64,000 bases of DNA from Forficula auricularia (taxonomy: Eukaryota; Arthropoda; Insecta; Dermaptera; Forficulidae): assembly GCA_024734495.1 (NCBI GenBank), contig JALMQS010000055.1:12980863-13044862 (forward strand), read 5' to 3'. The position numbers and the translations under genes are program-made. Below the pieces are notes generated by a model, which worked only from the letters and a program-made list of their open reading frames with translations, had not been told where the DNA came from and did not search any database. Below are positions 33,207-44,425 of the stretch, piece by piece. Positions within the stretch are counted from its first letter, which is position 1. Each line of letters starts with the position of its first letter.

Positions 33207-34180
33207 TTTACTTTACCATACAGGGTATGGTCAAGTATTGTAATCGTGCATGAAAAAAGTGTTTTTTTTCCTTCTTTTTTTCGAAATATCTCAAAAACGG
33301 TTGAAACTATTTTGATTAAAAAAATTGAGCGAATCCATGGCATTTCGCTCTACAAAAAAGCTCTATTAAGTGAACATCGAAAAAATTATATTTTTCGATA
33401 TAATAATTGTTTTGTCAAAATGTCTGTTAGTCTGTCTGGTTGTCTGGTTGTCCGTTAGTCTTTGCGTTACCAACATTTTGTGGACGAGCTAGCTCAAAAA
33501 CTAGTTTGAATATCAAAACCAAATTTCACACGTAGTTTTGGTCCATTGAGATTTAGAGCTGATTAGATTTTGGTGCATATCGACCCAAAATTAGGGGGTG
33601 GAGGGGGGGGGGGCTTAAAATTAATAATCTAGGTCATTTGAGCAAACTCAACCAAATTTTATTTACATAATCAGTGAACCCCCAAAATTCTAAAAATGCA
33701 AAAACTAACCGCCCAAAATGGGGTGTAGGGTCAAAAAATGAAAATCTTGGCCATTTATCAAACTCAACCAAATTTTGTATACATAATCAGTGGACCCCCA
33801 GAAGTCTAAAAATGCGAAAACTAACGGTCAAAATGGGGGGGGGGTAGGGTCAAAAAATGAAAATCTAGGCTCTTGTACCAAACTCAACCAAATTTTGTAT
33901 ACATAATCAGTGGACCCCCAGAAGACTAAAAATGCGAAAACTAACGGCCAAAAATGGAGGGGGGGGGGTGTAGGGTCAAAAAATGAAAATCTAGGCTCTT
34001 GTACCAAACTCAACCAAATTTTGTATACATAATCAGTGGGCTCCCAGGAGTGTAAAATTGGCAAAAACCAACCCCCCTACATGAATATAAATAATTTTAT
34101 TCAATATTAAATATAAGTGAGGGGCCAGGTTGTATGGATGGAGTCAAGTGGATGGCCACATCAGAACACCTCAGCTTATT
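33207..34180 (+). mobile_element. TATGTATACAAAATTTG repeat element, copy 2
   Basis: It starts TTTACTTTACCATACAGGG and ends near TGGATGGCCACATCAGAAC. It contains four tandem ~118-bp units (33600-34070), each with CAACCAAATTTTGTATACAT, AATCAGTGGACCCC and a G-run. It forms a large inverted pair with 31480-32333. Confidence 0.7.
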
Positions 34181-35609
34181 TAATGACAAAATCGCTTCGG
34201 TTCTAGAAATAGATGTCGAAACGTCGGGCATTCTGATGAGATATTCTCATTAAAAATGTTCAATTTAGGTAGTTTAAGCCAAAACTACTCTTTTACCAAG
34301 CAAATCAAATACCATAATGATTTTCTTAAAAATTAAAATAATAAGTTTTTCTTCAAAACTTTGTTTATATTATATTTATATTGATTGATTCAACATTTTT
34401 TCTGGGCCCATTGTTTCGAGTGGAGCAGAAATCCTACAATTTTATATAGATATACATAAATTACAAGCTCCAGACCTGGTTCCTCTCTATTTTTGGTAGT
34501 CAAATTTCCCACAAAAAGTTAGTACTTCAGGGTTTTAAAGACTTTAAATTTTGCCAAGGTGGAAAAAGGGCTTAGAGGTGTATAAAGAGGTGTATTGTAT
34601 ATATATATGTCTATACATATTAATACGTGGTTGAAAATGATTATGCTCCATAGTTTCAGACATTTCTAAATACGAAATTGCCAACGTACCGAGTAATTAA
34701 TTTTACCTGCATTGTTTGAGTTATACAAGAATGAAAATCAATCTTCAAAAAAATAAAATTTATGATTTAAAGCCCAGGCCTTTTGACTTCCATGATGCAC
34801 AAAAAAACTACGCTCACCTCGGATTAAATTAATGCTCATCTGAATTAAGTTACAGAGTACGTACTATATATAATATTAATCTTAAAAATGAAATTATTTC
34901 ATTGTTTAAAAATTTCAATTAAAAGTATATTGAAAGCACATTCCAAGGTTATTGTCCGATGCATGAACGAACGATTCATTGAAAAATCAATTTTTTAAAT
35001 TATACAAATTATTATTGATCTTTAAGAAATCATAACAAAATGAAATGAAAACAAAGGGTAAAAAATAACAAATACCTATCAGAAACATTTCAAGGGGTCG
35101 TGCACCTCCCCCCAGAAATATTCAAATATAAATATAAACCCAACCCTTTGTTAATGTTTTTTCACGTCATCTTCCTAAAATGTTATTAAAATCAATTAAA
35201 AAAATAAATTTTCTGCATTTTTGAACAGAAAGTTTTGTATCAAGAAAGCCCAAAATGGAATAAATTCTCCGTATCGGAAAGACAAACATGCTGGCACCAG
35301 AACAAACTTTCTATGAGTTTTCATATTTATTTTTTTTGCTATTTCGGGTATAATACAGACAAGCCAGAAACCCAAATAAACAGAAAATTTAATCTCTCTT
35401 GTTTGTCTATAGAAATATTTATGCTTCTACTGAGACGATTGAAGAGCGGGAGGAAGAACTGGGGATCAATATGGAATTGGAATAATTATCGGAAAAGAGG
35501 TTTTTTTATTTAATTAGTTTTTTCCTCTTATTAAAAACAAGAACTAAAAAGATGATCAAGGACACTCGATGGTGGAGAAGTAATCTTCGGAGTCGAAGTC
35601 GAAATACAA
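34181..35609. other. AT-rich DNA without recognised genes
   Basis: A stray GAAACGTCGG at about 34216 and a dispersed repeat fragment at 35290-35370. No coding sequence. Confidence 0.4.
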
Positions 35610-35623
35610 TGTATACATTAATT

Positions 35624-36072
35624 TAATTGAAAAGTTTTTGTTTTGCCGAGAGTAGCAGAGTTGTTGATTCACAAAGAGAAACAAAGAGGTTGTCCTCTGC
35701 TTGATGCAAATAAACATACACACATATATATATCGAGATGATATATCTATATATATATATATTATTTATTTGTTTGAGACTATAGTTTCGAAGACTTAGT
35801 CTTCATCATCAGTCTTTCTTCAATTATAAATGTTTTTCATGGAGTCAATATCATATGGATATTGAAAACTTGGTGTTCCTTCGTCACTGCTGGTCGGCTA
35901 GGAACTAATAAAGACCTTCTCTCCGGTTCACATTCAAATATCAGATATTACCAAGTCTTCGAAACTATAGTCTCAAACAAATAAATAATATATATACAGA
36001 TATATCATCTCGATATATATGTGTGTATGTTTGTTTGCATCAGGCAGAGGACAACCTCTTTGTTTCTCTTTG
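35624..36072. mobile_element. Hammerhead foldback element, copy 2
   Basis: A variant subfamily with the same GCCGAGAGTAGCAGA head, then arms containing AAAGAGGTTGTCCTCTGCTT and AT microsatellites. A perfect 14-bp target duplication TGTATACATTAATT flanks it (35610-35623 and 36073-36086). The left arm holds an intact hammerhead-like core on the minus strand. The right arm keeps only the GTCTTC-GAAACTATAGTC half. Confidence 0.85.
35766..35824 (-). ncRNA. Candidate hammerhead ribozyme
   Basis: On the minus strand: CTGATGA (35812-35806), one extra T, stem II GAAGAC/GTCTTC with a TAA loop, GAAA (35789-35786), ACTATAGT, then C at 35778. Stem I: inner GA/TC and outer TTG/CAA. Confidence 0.5.
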
Positions 36073-36618
36073 TGTATACATTAATTCATGTAAAATAATT
36101 GGTTACGCTTCTACTATGGGCATTTCCCTTTTATATTCAAAAAGTGAATTTCTCCTCGTTTCAGACATAATAACAACATTTAAACACAATAAACAAAATT
36201 AAAAAAAAAAAAATTAAAATTTGGGCGAATTCAATACTAGCGCCGCCAGGCAGATTTGCTTGCCTACCTTCCAGGCGTACTGAGGGATTATACGAATATT
36301 GTGTATAGTCATACATATGAGCCATTTGCAGCTCTTTCAGTCTCTTATCTTGTTATTTATATATAGTATTTCACACGATAGAAGCGACTTTAGTTACATA
36401 TAAAGAGTAAAAAAAATCTAGACTAGGTACGCTTTCAATTTTAGCGATTTGGCAATTTTTTTACTAGCAAAGTGTTTAAGCTGAAAGATGAAAGTGCAAT
36501 ATATTAATACAAACATGTGTTATTGAAAATATTTTGATTTGCCGAGAGTAGCTGAGTTGTTGAATCATAAAGAGAGGCAAAGAGGTTGTCCTATGCTTGA
36601 CACATTTATATATATATA

Positions 36619-37556
36619 CTAGCTGCAAGGCCCGCCTTTGGCGGCCCTCTTGCTAGCCAGGGGGCACGCACCCTGGACCCAAAGCCCACGATCCCACCCC
36701 CCGGACCATGCCCAACCTTCGCCCTACACCACCACGCCAACTCCATCCGCACACTAACCCCCGCCTCCAACCCTGCGAACCACACCCCCGCTTAGCCCCC
36801 TGGACTCCATCCCGCACCACCACCTGCACCCCCACTCTACTTCGCCTCACTCCCTCACCCCACCCCCATTCCACCCCGCGCACCCCATACCCTAACCCAT
36901 CCCCACTCCATTCCACTCCGCACCCAGTTTTTGCATTTCTAGCCTTCTAGTGACCCATAGATTATGTATACAAAATTTGGTTGAGTTTAGTCCAAGAGAA
37001 AGAATATTCATTTTTTGCCCCCCCCCCCCCATTTTGGGTTGTTAGTTTTTCCATTTCTATCTCTCTAGAGGCCCAGAGATTATGTATACAAAATTGTTGA
37101 GTTTGCTCCAAGGGCAAGAATTTACATTTTTTCACCCCCCCCCCTTTTTTGGGTGGGTTTTTGAGGAAATTTTTTTAAACAAAAGGTGTCAGAAATCACA
37201 TCCCCTATAACTTTGTTTATCATAAAATTTGCCGTAGGGTTAATAGTTTAGGAGTTATTTGATAATTTTCATTCGTGCTCCCCCTCCCCCCTCTGGGGTC
37301 AAAATATCAAAACGTTATATAGCTAAAAACGTAAGTTAGAAGACATCTGATGTAAATATGAAATTTCATAATAATCCCTTCAGCCGTTTTTACGTGAATC
37401 GTGAGCAACTTTTCGCGGAACCCACGGAAACATACAGACAGACCGGAATTTTGTTGAGGGTGTTTTCGTTCATAACTTTGCTTGAAGCGTGTCCAACCAA
37501 AATTTGGCGTGATTTGGAGCAATGTACAGACAAAACCTTAATTTTATATATATAGA
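36619..37556 (+). mobile_element. CTAGCTG-type repeat with C-rich body
   Basis: It starts CTAGCTGCAAGGCCCGCC and ends in TTTTATATATATAGAT. Inside are a strongly C-rich, G-poor tract (36690-36930), two TATGTATACAAAATTTG units and a ACAGACAGACCGG-type tail. The open frames across the C-rich tract are low-complexity and not genes. Confidence 0.6.
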
Positions 37557-37599
37557 TATCAAATATAAATATGTATATAATATTTATATATAATTTATT

Positions 37600-37652
37600 T
37601 GTTTGAGACTAAAGTTTCGAAGGCGTTGGCTTCATCATCAGTCTTTTTAATT
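37600..37652 (-). ncRNA. Candidate hammerhead ribozyme
   Basis: On the minus strand: CTGATGA (37641-37635), an extra T, stem II GAAG-CC/CTTC-type, GAAA (37618-37615), ACTTTAGT, C. Stem II and stem III are weaker than in the other copies. Confidence 0.4.
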
Positions 37653-37725
37653 AGAAATATTTTATATATGATTGGCTTGCTATCTCAACAAATTTTCACT
37701 ATCCAATCGGTGATTGACCCCATGA

Positions 37726-38402
37726 CACTGGCGTAGCCAAGGGGGTGCAAAGGGGTACGACCGCTCCTCCCGCCCCCTATCTTTATCGCCCCAACCCTCT
37801 CACTATTTACATCTAACCAAAATCAAAAGGGAAAAAAACAAGAAACTTGGGGAAAATGAGTACGTTTTTAGGATTTTTTTTATTTATATGTTTGGTGGAT
37901 GGCTCTTTAAGTCGGTAAATCGTTTACTCAAAGAAAAAGGAATGAATTTTGTTTATTTTAATACACACCGTGCCTACCCACCCTGTTAAAAAAATTGTAA
38001 ATTTACTATTATATTTACAATACAAATTATATTATATTTACAATATTATATCAATTATATTATATTTACAATACAAATAGATAGGAAATAAAGCAGATTG
38101 CGTATAGTAAAAAAAATACTATATTATATTGGTAAAATCACATTAACTCATTGCAAAAATACAAATATAAATTGTAACTTTAATTTTTTCTTGTATTAAT
38201 TAGATACCTATTATTAAAAAATATGTTGTAAGATTACAATGCTGCTATGTAATATTATTAAAAAATTTGAGGCTTACTTACCATTTTTTATAGTAAAATT
38301 AGAAGAAATTTTTAACAATGCAGGAAAAAAATCGCTTAATTCAAATAATTTTAATCAGAGCAGTTTTGCCCCACCCGCTCCAAAAGTCTGGCTACGCCAC
38401 TG
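37726..38402. mobile_element. Non-autonomous hAT element
   Basis: Terminal inverted repeats CACTGGCGTAGCCA and TGGCTACGCCACTG. A perfect 8-bp target duplication CCCCATGA (37718-37725 and 38403-38410) is diagnostic of hAT. 677 bp, AT-rich inside, no transposase. Confidence 0.85.
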
Positions 38403-38524
38403 CCCCATGAGAAATAATAGATAAAATATTTAAAAAAGCTGATTGTGATGCCAAGACTTCGAAACTGTAATCTCAAACAAATAAATTTTATATATATATA
38501 TATATGTTTTACATTTCATACGAG

Positions 38525-38676
38525 TGGTGAACCACGATTGGAATTAGGTGTACACCGTCTTTGGAATTAGATGGAATTATTTTGTAATTCATTAGATAAT
38601 GTCCCTTCATCTATTGTCTTCTACTTGGAAATTAAAGCGGAAGTAGGTGTGCACGATATTAGGTTGCGGTTCACCC
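38525..38676. mobile_element. Uninterrupted MITE
   Basis: 152 bp with inverted ends GGTGAACC...GGTTCACC and internal AGGTGTACACCGT / AGGTGTGCACGAT. It is the empty counterpart of 1675-2408. Confidence 0.75.
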
Positions 38677-38890
38677 TTCGATTTTATATGCGTGTATGCT
38701 TATTTGTATCATTCAGAGGACAACCTCTTTGATTCTCTTTATGACAAACATGTGTGCTAAATTTCAGCTCATTTTCTACAACCATTCGATAGCTCCGTTT
38801 TGTATTTTCATCGATAGCTATAAGCCCAAATCTAATCAGCTCTTTGTTTAAGAAATACAAACATTTTGGCACCACTGCGTATAGTAAAAT

Positions 38891-39610
38891 AAAAATTTTT
38901 AAGAAAAAATAAAACCGACTTCAAAAAAATTAAATGCAACAAATAAAATACACTAAAAGGTATAAAATAATTATTATCTTATTTAGTTACAACTAAACGA
39001 CGAAATATTAACAGGAAATTACTTTTTGAAGTCGGTGCAAAACAAACTATACCTATAAGCGAGCGTACCCCCCAATCGTACTAAGTAACATCCTTCGAGT
39101 GCGATCCATAAAAAGTATATGTTTGGCACCTACTTAAAAAAGTAATTTCATGTTAATATTTCGTCGTTTAGTTGTAACTAAATAAGATAATAATTATTTT
39201 ATACCTTTTAGTGTATTTTATTTGTTGCATTTAATTTTTTTGAAGTCGGTTTTATTTTTTTCTTAAAAATTTTTATTTTTCTCTTTTTAGTGATGTTATT
39301 AATAGTGATCCTATCATCAGAACTTGACCAAATTAATATTTCACCATCCCTAAGATACCCCCTTTCCAATAAAAAAAGAATCATCGAAATCGGTTCATAA
39401 ATAAAGAAGTTAGTCCTGAACAAACCTACAAAAAAGGTCTAATACCTACGAAAAAAAAAATGGGACCAATCGGAACGTAGACTGGACCCAATGCAAATTT
39501 TTTTTTTCAAAATCGGTTCACAATTGGCGGAGATATGAGGTAACATAGGCACAAAAAAAAAATTCAGTCGAATAGAGAACCTCCTTCTTTTTATGAAGTC
39601 GGTTAAAAAA
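38891..39610 (-). mobile_element. Composite repeat, inverted second copy
   Basis: The reverse complement of 5123-5851 over its whole length. AGTAAAAT on both sides (38883-38890 and 39611-39618) is a likely 8-bp target duplication. The palindromic half is at 38891-39290. Confidence 0.8.
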
Positions 39611-39618
39611 AGTAAAAT

Positions 39619-39989
39619 TGACAATAGTGAATCAAATAAAACTTGTCACGATAAATATTTATTTTTCGAAAGAAATATTCTGAAGTGGATGGGTGGTTGT
39701 CAACTTGTCAATATCGGATATTTTGAAATGTTTTTATTGTTTGTTTATCGAATTGTAGAAAATGCGTATCACTGTTATTGTTCTCCCTCAGTTCGTACTA
39801 TTTTCTTTTCTCCTTCTTAATACAAGCCATTCTGTATTTCAATTTCAATAGAAAACAAAACTTTTTAAGAATATGTATCCTGTGTCTCCTTTTATACATT
39901 CAATTTAAGTCAAGTACTTACCATTAGGCAGAAAATAGCGAATGTTCATCAGAAGCTGATCAAACGATCGTAAATCAGAGTTATCTGAA
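39619..39989. other. AT-rich DNA without recognised features
   Basis: Nothing recognised. Confidence 0.4.
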
Positions 39990-40004
39990 AATGAATTATG
40001 TAGT

Positions 40005-40758
40005 GTTGTAAATCGTGGCTGTGATGAAATTGCAGAGGGTTGATGGAGATTTCAGCCAAAGTGGGATGCACCGGGATCAATAAAATTCACAGAATAAGAA
40101 ATTTCGGCCTGAATTTTATTGGGCAATCCTCAGTTATTGGTCAAATTTAGGGAACGCGGTGTTGGTTTATAGTGAAACATTATTAAAATTCTATTAGGTT
40201 GGAATTGATGGTTTTGTCCTTGTCAACACCTCCAACTCCAACCTAATATAATCTTAGTTATTGGGAATTATACACATATTACAATACGCATATGTGATCG
40301 AACCTAGTTTTGTTTTGGTAGATAGAGGTCATACCATCCTTGTTAAGATTTTGACCAGGTTTCCTTAACAACTTAAGGCAAATGCCGGGATGGCTAATGA
40401 GTCGCTTGCTCCTGGTATCGGGTTTTTACGCGGAATTTTTAAATTACTTTTTGTCTTTTGATGGAAATCTATGGTCATGTTATTTGTTAATGAGCATACA
40501 TTTCTATTTTTTCCTTTACCTTTTTTTTTTTTTTTACTTGTTTATTTTTTATTAAATTGTTGTAATTAATTTGTATTGATGTTTGTTAATGTATTGTAGC
40601 TTGATTGTATTGATGTTTGGAGGACCTAGCCACCGAGGGACTTGTGCTTCTAAGCAGGTCGAGGAATAAAGATTTATTTATTTGTCAACAGTAAGAATTT
40701 TGCGCCCAAGAATCAGAGATAAATCCCACTTTGGCTGATATTTCCATCAACCCACTGC
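40005..40758. mobile_element. Foldback element with 15-bp duplication
   Basis: Arms with GGGTTGATGGAGATTTCAGC and its complement (about 40025-40075 and 40700-40758). A perfect 15-bp duplication AATGAATTATGTAGT flanks it (39990-40004 and 40759-40773). On the minus strand around 40110-40140 a CTGAGGA...GAAA arrangement is visible, a weak hammerhead-like candidate. Its middle contains a LINE-like 3' end. Confidence 0.7.
40229..40681 (+). mobile_element. LINE-like 3' end insertion
   Basis: Non-coding tail ending GAGGAATAAAGATTTATTTA, a common 3' terminus of arthropod LINEs. TTGTCAACA on both sides (40220-40228 and 40682-40690) may be a target duplication. The clade is unknown. Confidence 0.45.
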
Positions 40759-40773
40759 AATGAATTATGTAGT

Positions 40774-42005
40774 TCAAAGACTTCTATATAGTTAAAACTA
40801 TCTGTTAACAATTAATTTAAATAACTACTTAAATTAACAACTAATAAAAAGTGTTTGAATTTATACTAATTATTGAGGCGTGTGTGAAGTATAAAATATT
40901 TTATTTAAAAAAAATATCTTACATAATTTTATGTATTCGTTTATATTTTTAAACTAAATATTTATTAATGCGAATTTTTCAAAAAAGAAAAAATCGGAGG
41001 AAAAATGAAAAGTTTTTTTTTAAGGCTCAGTAAGCTTTGCCTAATAAGTTTTACAAAACTTATTTTTTTATTTAATTAAATGGCGAATTAATGAAAAGGT
41101 AGTTCAAGGCTAATGAAAAAAATAATTTATTAAAACATTATTTTTATTCTCTTAATAAAACGGAAGTTTCGAAGGAACTTGACTCCTTCTTCATGTTTAA
41201 AATGGTCAACTAAGGAACATCCTTCTTTAACAATGGTTTTGCTTGAGTTGGGTTAGTTTTAACCATTAACATCAACAGAAAATTGAACCCAAGATCAAAT
41301 CAGTCCTCTGCATTTTGTATCTTAAAAAAAAGGTTTTTTCTGCTGACTAGAGTTTTTGAAAGCAAAAAAGTTCATATTTATGCAGATGTTTCAAGCCTTT
41401 AAATCCGAGCCTTACTAATAAATGACACTACTTGTTCTGATCTTTGACTAATATTTATATACAAATAATTAAAAAAAAAAAACGTTTCTATTTATTAAAA
41501 TAGGTATATACTCGATCGTATATTGACTAAGAGTAATTGGTTTTTGAACCTTTTACACATCATTAAATATACCAAATAAAAATAATAATTATTTTGAAAT
41601 TTATTCTAAACAGATGTTTTTTACAGTTTTGTTATTAGTTGATTCAGCGCTTAATCAGTTTATTTATTTTAAAATATAGATACTAATAGCTTATTACAAA
41701 TAAGTGTATATTTTAAAACTAAAAAATTAATTTAATTTAAAAATAAAATTTTAAATACATTAGAGGTATTTTTAAAGTGTATAAAATAAAATGTCAAAAA
41801 ATTGTATTCCAGTTTTGTAGCTGTTTGTACTATTGTTTTTGTTTTTAGTATTTTGGAATTTTGAAAAAGTGTGATATGAAGGTAAATTAGTGATTATTCT
41901 CTAACTGAAAAGTATGAAACATATGTAATGTTAAATTTTATCTTTTATTTTTAGATTATATAAGGGAAATTGATTTTTTATAAAAATGGGTTCAATTAGT
42001 CCCCC
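40774..42005. other. AT-rich DNA, one hammerhead-like remnant
   Basis: At 41167-41194 on the minus strand ATGAAGA, an AAGGA/TTCCTT stem and GAAAC are visible with a core mutation. Nothing else recognised. Confidence 0.4.
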
Positions 42006-42009
42006 AAGA

Positions 42010-42385
42010 TATAGGGTAGATTGGGATGAGACGCCGTATTGTACAAGATGCCGTATCACATGGTTCAACCACACGCGAAAACATCTTTCCAGTAATATGA
42101 TCATTTTTGTATTTCATTTTTTTTTAATTGATTTAATAACACTGTGCATTGATTCCACATAGAGGCATCTTACCCCAAGATTGGGGTAAGATGCCGAAAT
42201 GCAAACATTTACAAACTATTTTTTTTTTTTAGGTAAAAAATCGTTTTTCAAGGCGTAACTTATTTTTTTAGTAATTACAAAAGTACATATATTGTTAATA
42301 AAATGGTTGGTTGAAAATAAAACCAATGTGCTATTTTATATAAAATAAAGTTAAAAACTACAGCGCCTTCCCCCAGTCTACTATA
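42010..42385. mobile_element. TIR element, TAGGGTAGA family
   Basis: The left end TATAGGGTAGATTGGG and the complement of the right end TATAGTAGACTGGG are related. A central palindrome GGCATCTTACCCC/GGGGTAAGATGCC is at 42173-42203. It resembles the larger element at 49811-50573. Confidence 0.5.
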
Positions 42386-42389
42386 TTGA

Positions 42390-43440
42390 AATTAATTTTT
42401 TTTTAAAAGATTGGGAAGTTTCACAATAAAGAAATAAAACAAAATTGAGTTTTGAATTCGATATATTTTGGGGATGAGCCCAACATCAAGAGTCTAAGAA
42501 AAACTGAAACCTACCTCGCATCTTGCTTAAGTTTTATTATTATATTAAAATGTTTCACCTAGAACCAACACCTAACTCCTTAAAATGAATAGATTGGGAA
42601 GTGTTTCTTTTGATTACCCACATATATGAAGATTGAGTAAAAGAATCGAAAAATTGTATATAAATGTTTTGAACAATCATGAATATTTTCAGTTAAAAAG
42701 AATAAGTTAATTAAATAAAAAACAAGTTTTTTCGTACTTTATTATATATATTTTCATATATTACTACAATTAGAGAGCATACCGATTCTTGAGAATCTTT
42801 TAATCCTTCCTCTAGTTTATTTTCATAAAATCCTAATTACTACAAATGTAGCTTTAAATAAACTTTCTTCTTCGCATCCCTGTTTGAATGTATGCAGCAT
42901 TCCAGGAGTCGAAAGTCTGCTTTGGCAAAAAAAGAAATTGCAATTCATTCAATCCAAAAATTATTTGCACAAAAGTTATGCATCATTTTACAATATCCGA
43001 TCCAGTTATCTTGAATGAAGATCGCATTGCTATTTCTTTATATAAAAAGCAAACAAAAGGTTAGAAGAAATATACTTAATATTAGATAATCGAAAGTATT
43101 GATATAATATATTAATACTATAATTTTATATAAATAATTTTATATGCCTTAAAAATAGAAATGAATATATATTTAAATGGAATTTTCTCTTGGAACTATT
43201 GATTTACCATTAACATTGAAGAGGAAGTTAATTACTTATTAAGTAAGCAGTTAATTGAGAATAAAAAACTTTATCAAGATTTGGTACGCTTTACGCAAAT
43301 TACAATGATTTGAGATTTTTTTATCTGAGATAACTTAAGAATGAAAAGTCGAAAAAAGTTCGTTCTTGTGCTAAAATGTTTGTATTTCAAATGCGAAGTG
43401 ATTAGAATTTAGGATTTCTAGCTCAAGACATTCAGGTTAA
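42390..43440. other. AT-rich DNA without recognised genes
   Basis: An inverted fragment of the 'CACCAGAACGAAC' repeat near 43340-43390. Nothing else. Confidence 0.4.
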
Positions 43441-43453
43441 AAAATGCAAAATT

Positions 43454-43751
43454 GAAGGAGACAATAAAAGAGTGTGTCTTCTGCTGGAATTATAAATTTT
43501 ATTTATTTATAACAAGAATATAGTTTCGAGGGCTTTGCCCTTTATCAGTCTATTACAATAGATTCACAGGAATTAATTTATGAAATTCCTGTGAATCACT
43601 TGTAATAGACTGATGAAGAGGGCAAAGCCCTCGAAACTATAGTCTCGTTATAAATAAATAAAATTTATAATTCCAGCAGAAGACACACTCTTTTATTGTC
43701 TCCTTCAATATATAAAAATTCTGCTACTCTCGGCACAAAAACTTTCAATTT
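43454..43751. mobile_element. Hammerhead foldback element, copy 4
   Basis: Arms begin GAAGGAGACAATAAAAGAGT. The right side has the extra TCTGCTACTCTCGGCAC end, so it is the mirror image of copy 1. A perfect 12-bp duplication AAATGCAAAATT flanks it (43442-43453 and 43752-43763). The right-arm core is intact on +; the left-arm core reads CTGATAA. A second inner hairpin (TTCACAGGAATT) lies at the centre. Confidence 0.85.
43600..43656 (+). ncRNA. Candidate hammerhead ribozyme
   Basis: CTGATGA (43610-43616), extra A, stem II GAGGGC/GCCCTC, GAAA (43633-43636), ACTATAGT, C at 43644. It is identical through the core to the one at 25793-25848. Confidence 0.55.
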
Positions 43752-44160
43752 AAATGCAAAATTATTCAAAAATGAAATTTTCTGATATTATAAAAAATAA
43801 TAAACAATCGAACAAGTGTATTTTGCATTATTACCCAACATTGCAAACAGCGCACCGAGTGTTGAAAAATGTTCACTTTTTCCTCCAATTTTATTATTGA
43901 TAAAAAAAATTTCCCCAAAATGTGTGATGTACCTACTAACCAAAGTTATTATTGGTTGTTTTTTAAAAGGCTTATATTTCTATTTCATTTTTTTATATAT
44001 GCGAATATTATTCTATTAACTAATGTGCTGTTGAGCGATTTTTTCATTAGAATGTGATCGTGAAAATCACTAAAAAAAGGCCTGGATAATAGGATCATCT
44101 CTCCTGGCCAAATACGAGTCCAGACTTGTTTCACCCTTTTCAAGATTAATTTCTTAATTT

Positions 44161-44410
44161 TATTTATTTTCTTAGAAAGACGAACTGGTAAGCAAAATAA
44201 GTAGGTTATAATGAAAGGCAGTCCATAAATTATTTAAATTTTATTCAATTCCCGACGTTTCGGAGATTTTTCTATCCTTCTTTAGGGTTTTGAATAGTTA
44301 AACTAACCCATCAATAACTATTCAATACCCTGAAGAAGAGAGAAAAAGTCTCCGAAACGTCGGAAATTGAATAAAGTTTAAATAATTTATGGACTCCCTT
44401 TCACTATAAC
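44161..44410. mobile_element. Hammerhead foldback element, copy 5
   Basis: A different sequence family with the same plan. Arms have CCATAAATTATTTAAA and TTCCGACGTTTCGG. A perfect 15-bp duplication TTAATTTCTTAATTT flanks it (44146-44160 and 44411-44425). The + core is intact; the minus-strand core reads CTAAAGA. Confidence 0.85.
44318..44372 (+). ncRNA. Candidate hammerhead ribozyme
   Basis: CTGAAGA (44329-44335), extra A, stem II GAGA/TCTC, one extra C, GAAA (44353-44356), ACGT, C at 44360. Stem I is convincing: inner CC/GG, a small internal loop, and outer TTCAAT/ATTGAA. Confidence 0.5.
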
Positions 44411-44425
44411 TTAATTTCTTAATTT

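Larger units (their letters stand above)
36521..38743. mobile_element. Hammerhead foldback copy 3, three nested insertions
   Basis: The head GCCGAGAGTAGCTGAGTTG and arms with AAAGAGGTTGTCCTATGCTT match copy 2. A perfect 12-bp duplication ACAAACATGTGT flanks it (36509-36520 and 38744-38755). It has been invaded by a CTAGCTG element (36619-37556), a hAT element (37726-38402) and a MITE (38525-38676). The left arm keeps a hammerhead-like core on the minus strand (37615-37641). Confidence 0.8.

Noticed and set aside
34205..34250. Hammerhead from GAAACGTCGG and CTGATGA near 34216
   Set aside because: The two parts are in the wrong order and no stem II joins them.
36653..36950. Overlapping ORFs on both strands in the C-rich tract
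   Set aside because: Low-complexity Pro/Thr- or Gly/Trp-rich readings produced by composition.
42173..42203. Rho-independent terminator-like hairpin
   Set aside because: This is a eukaryotic genome; the palindrome is the internal motif of a TIR element.
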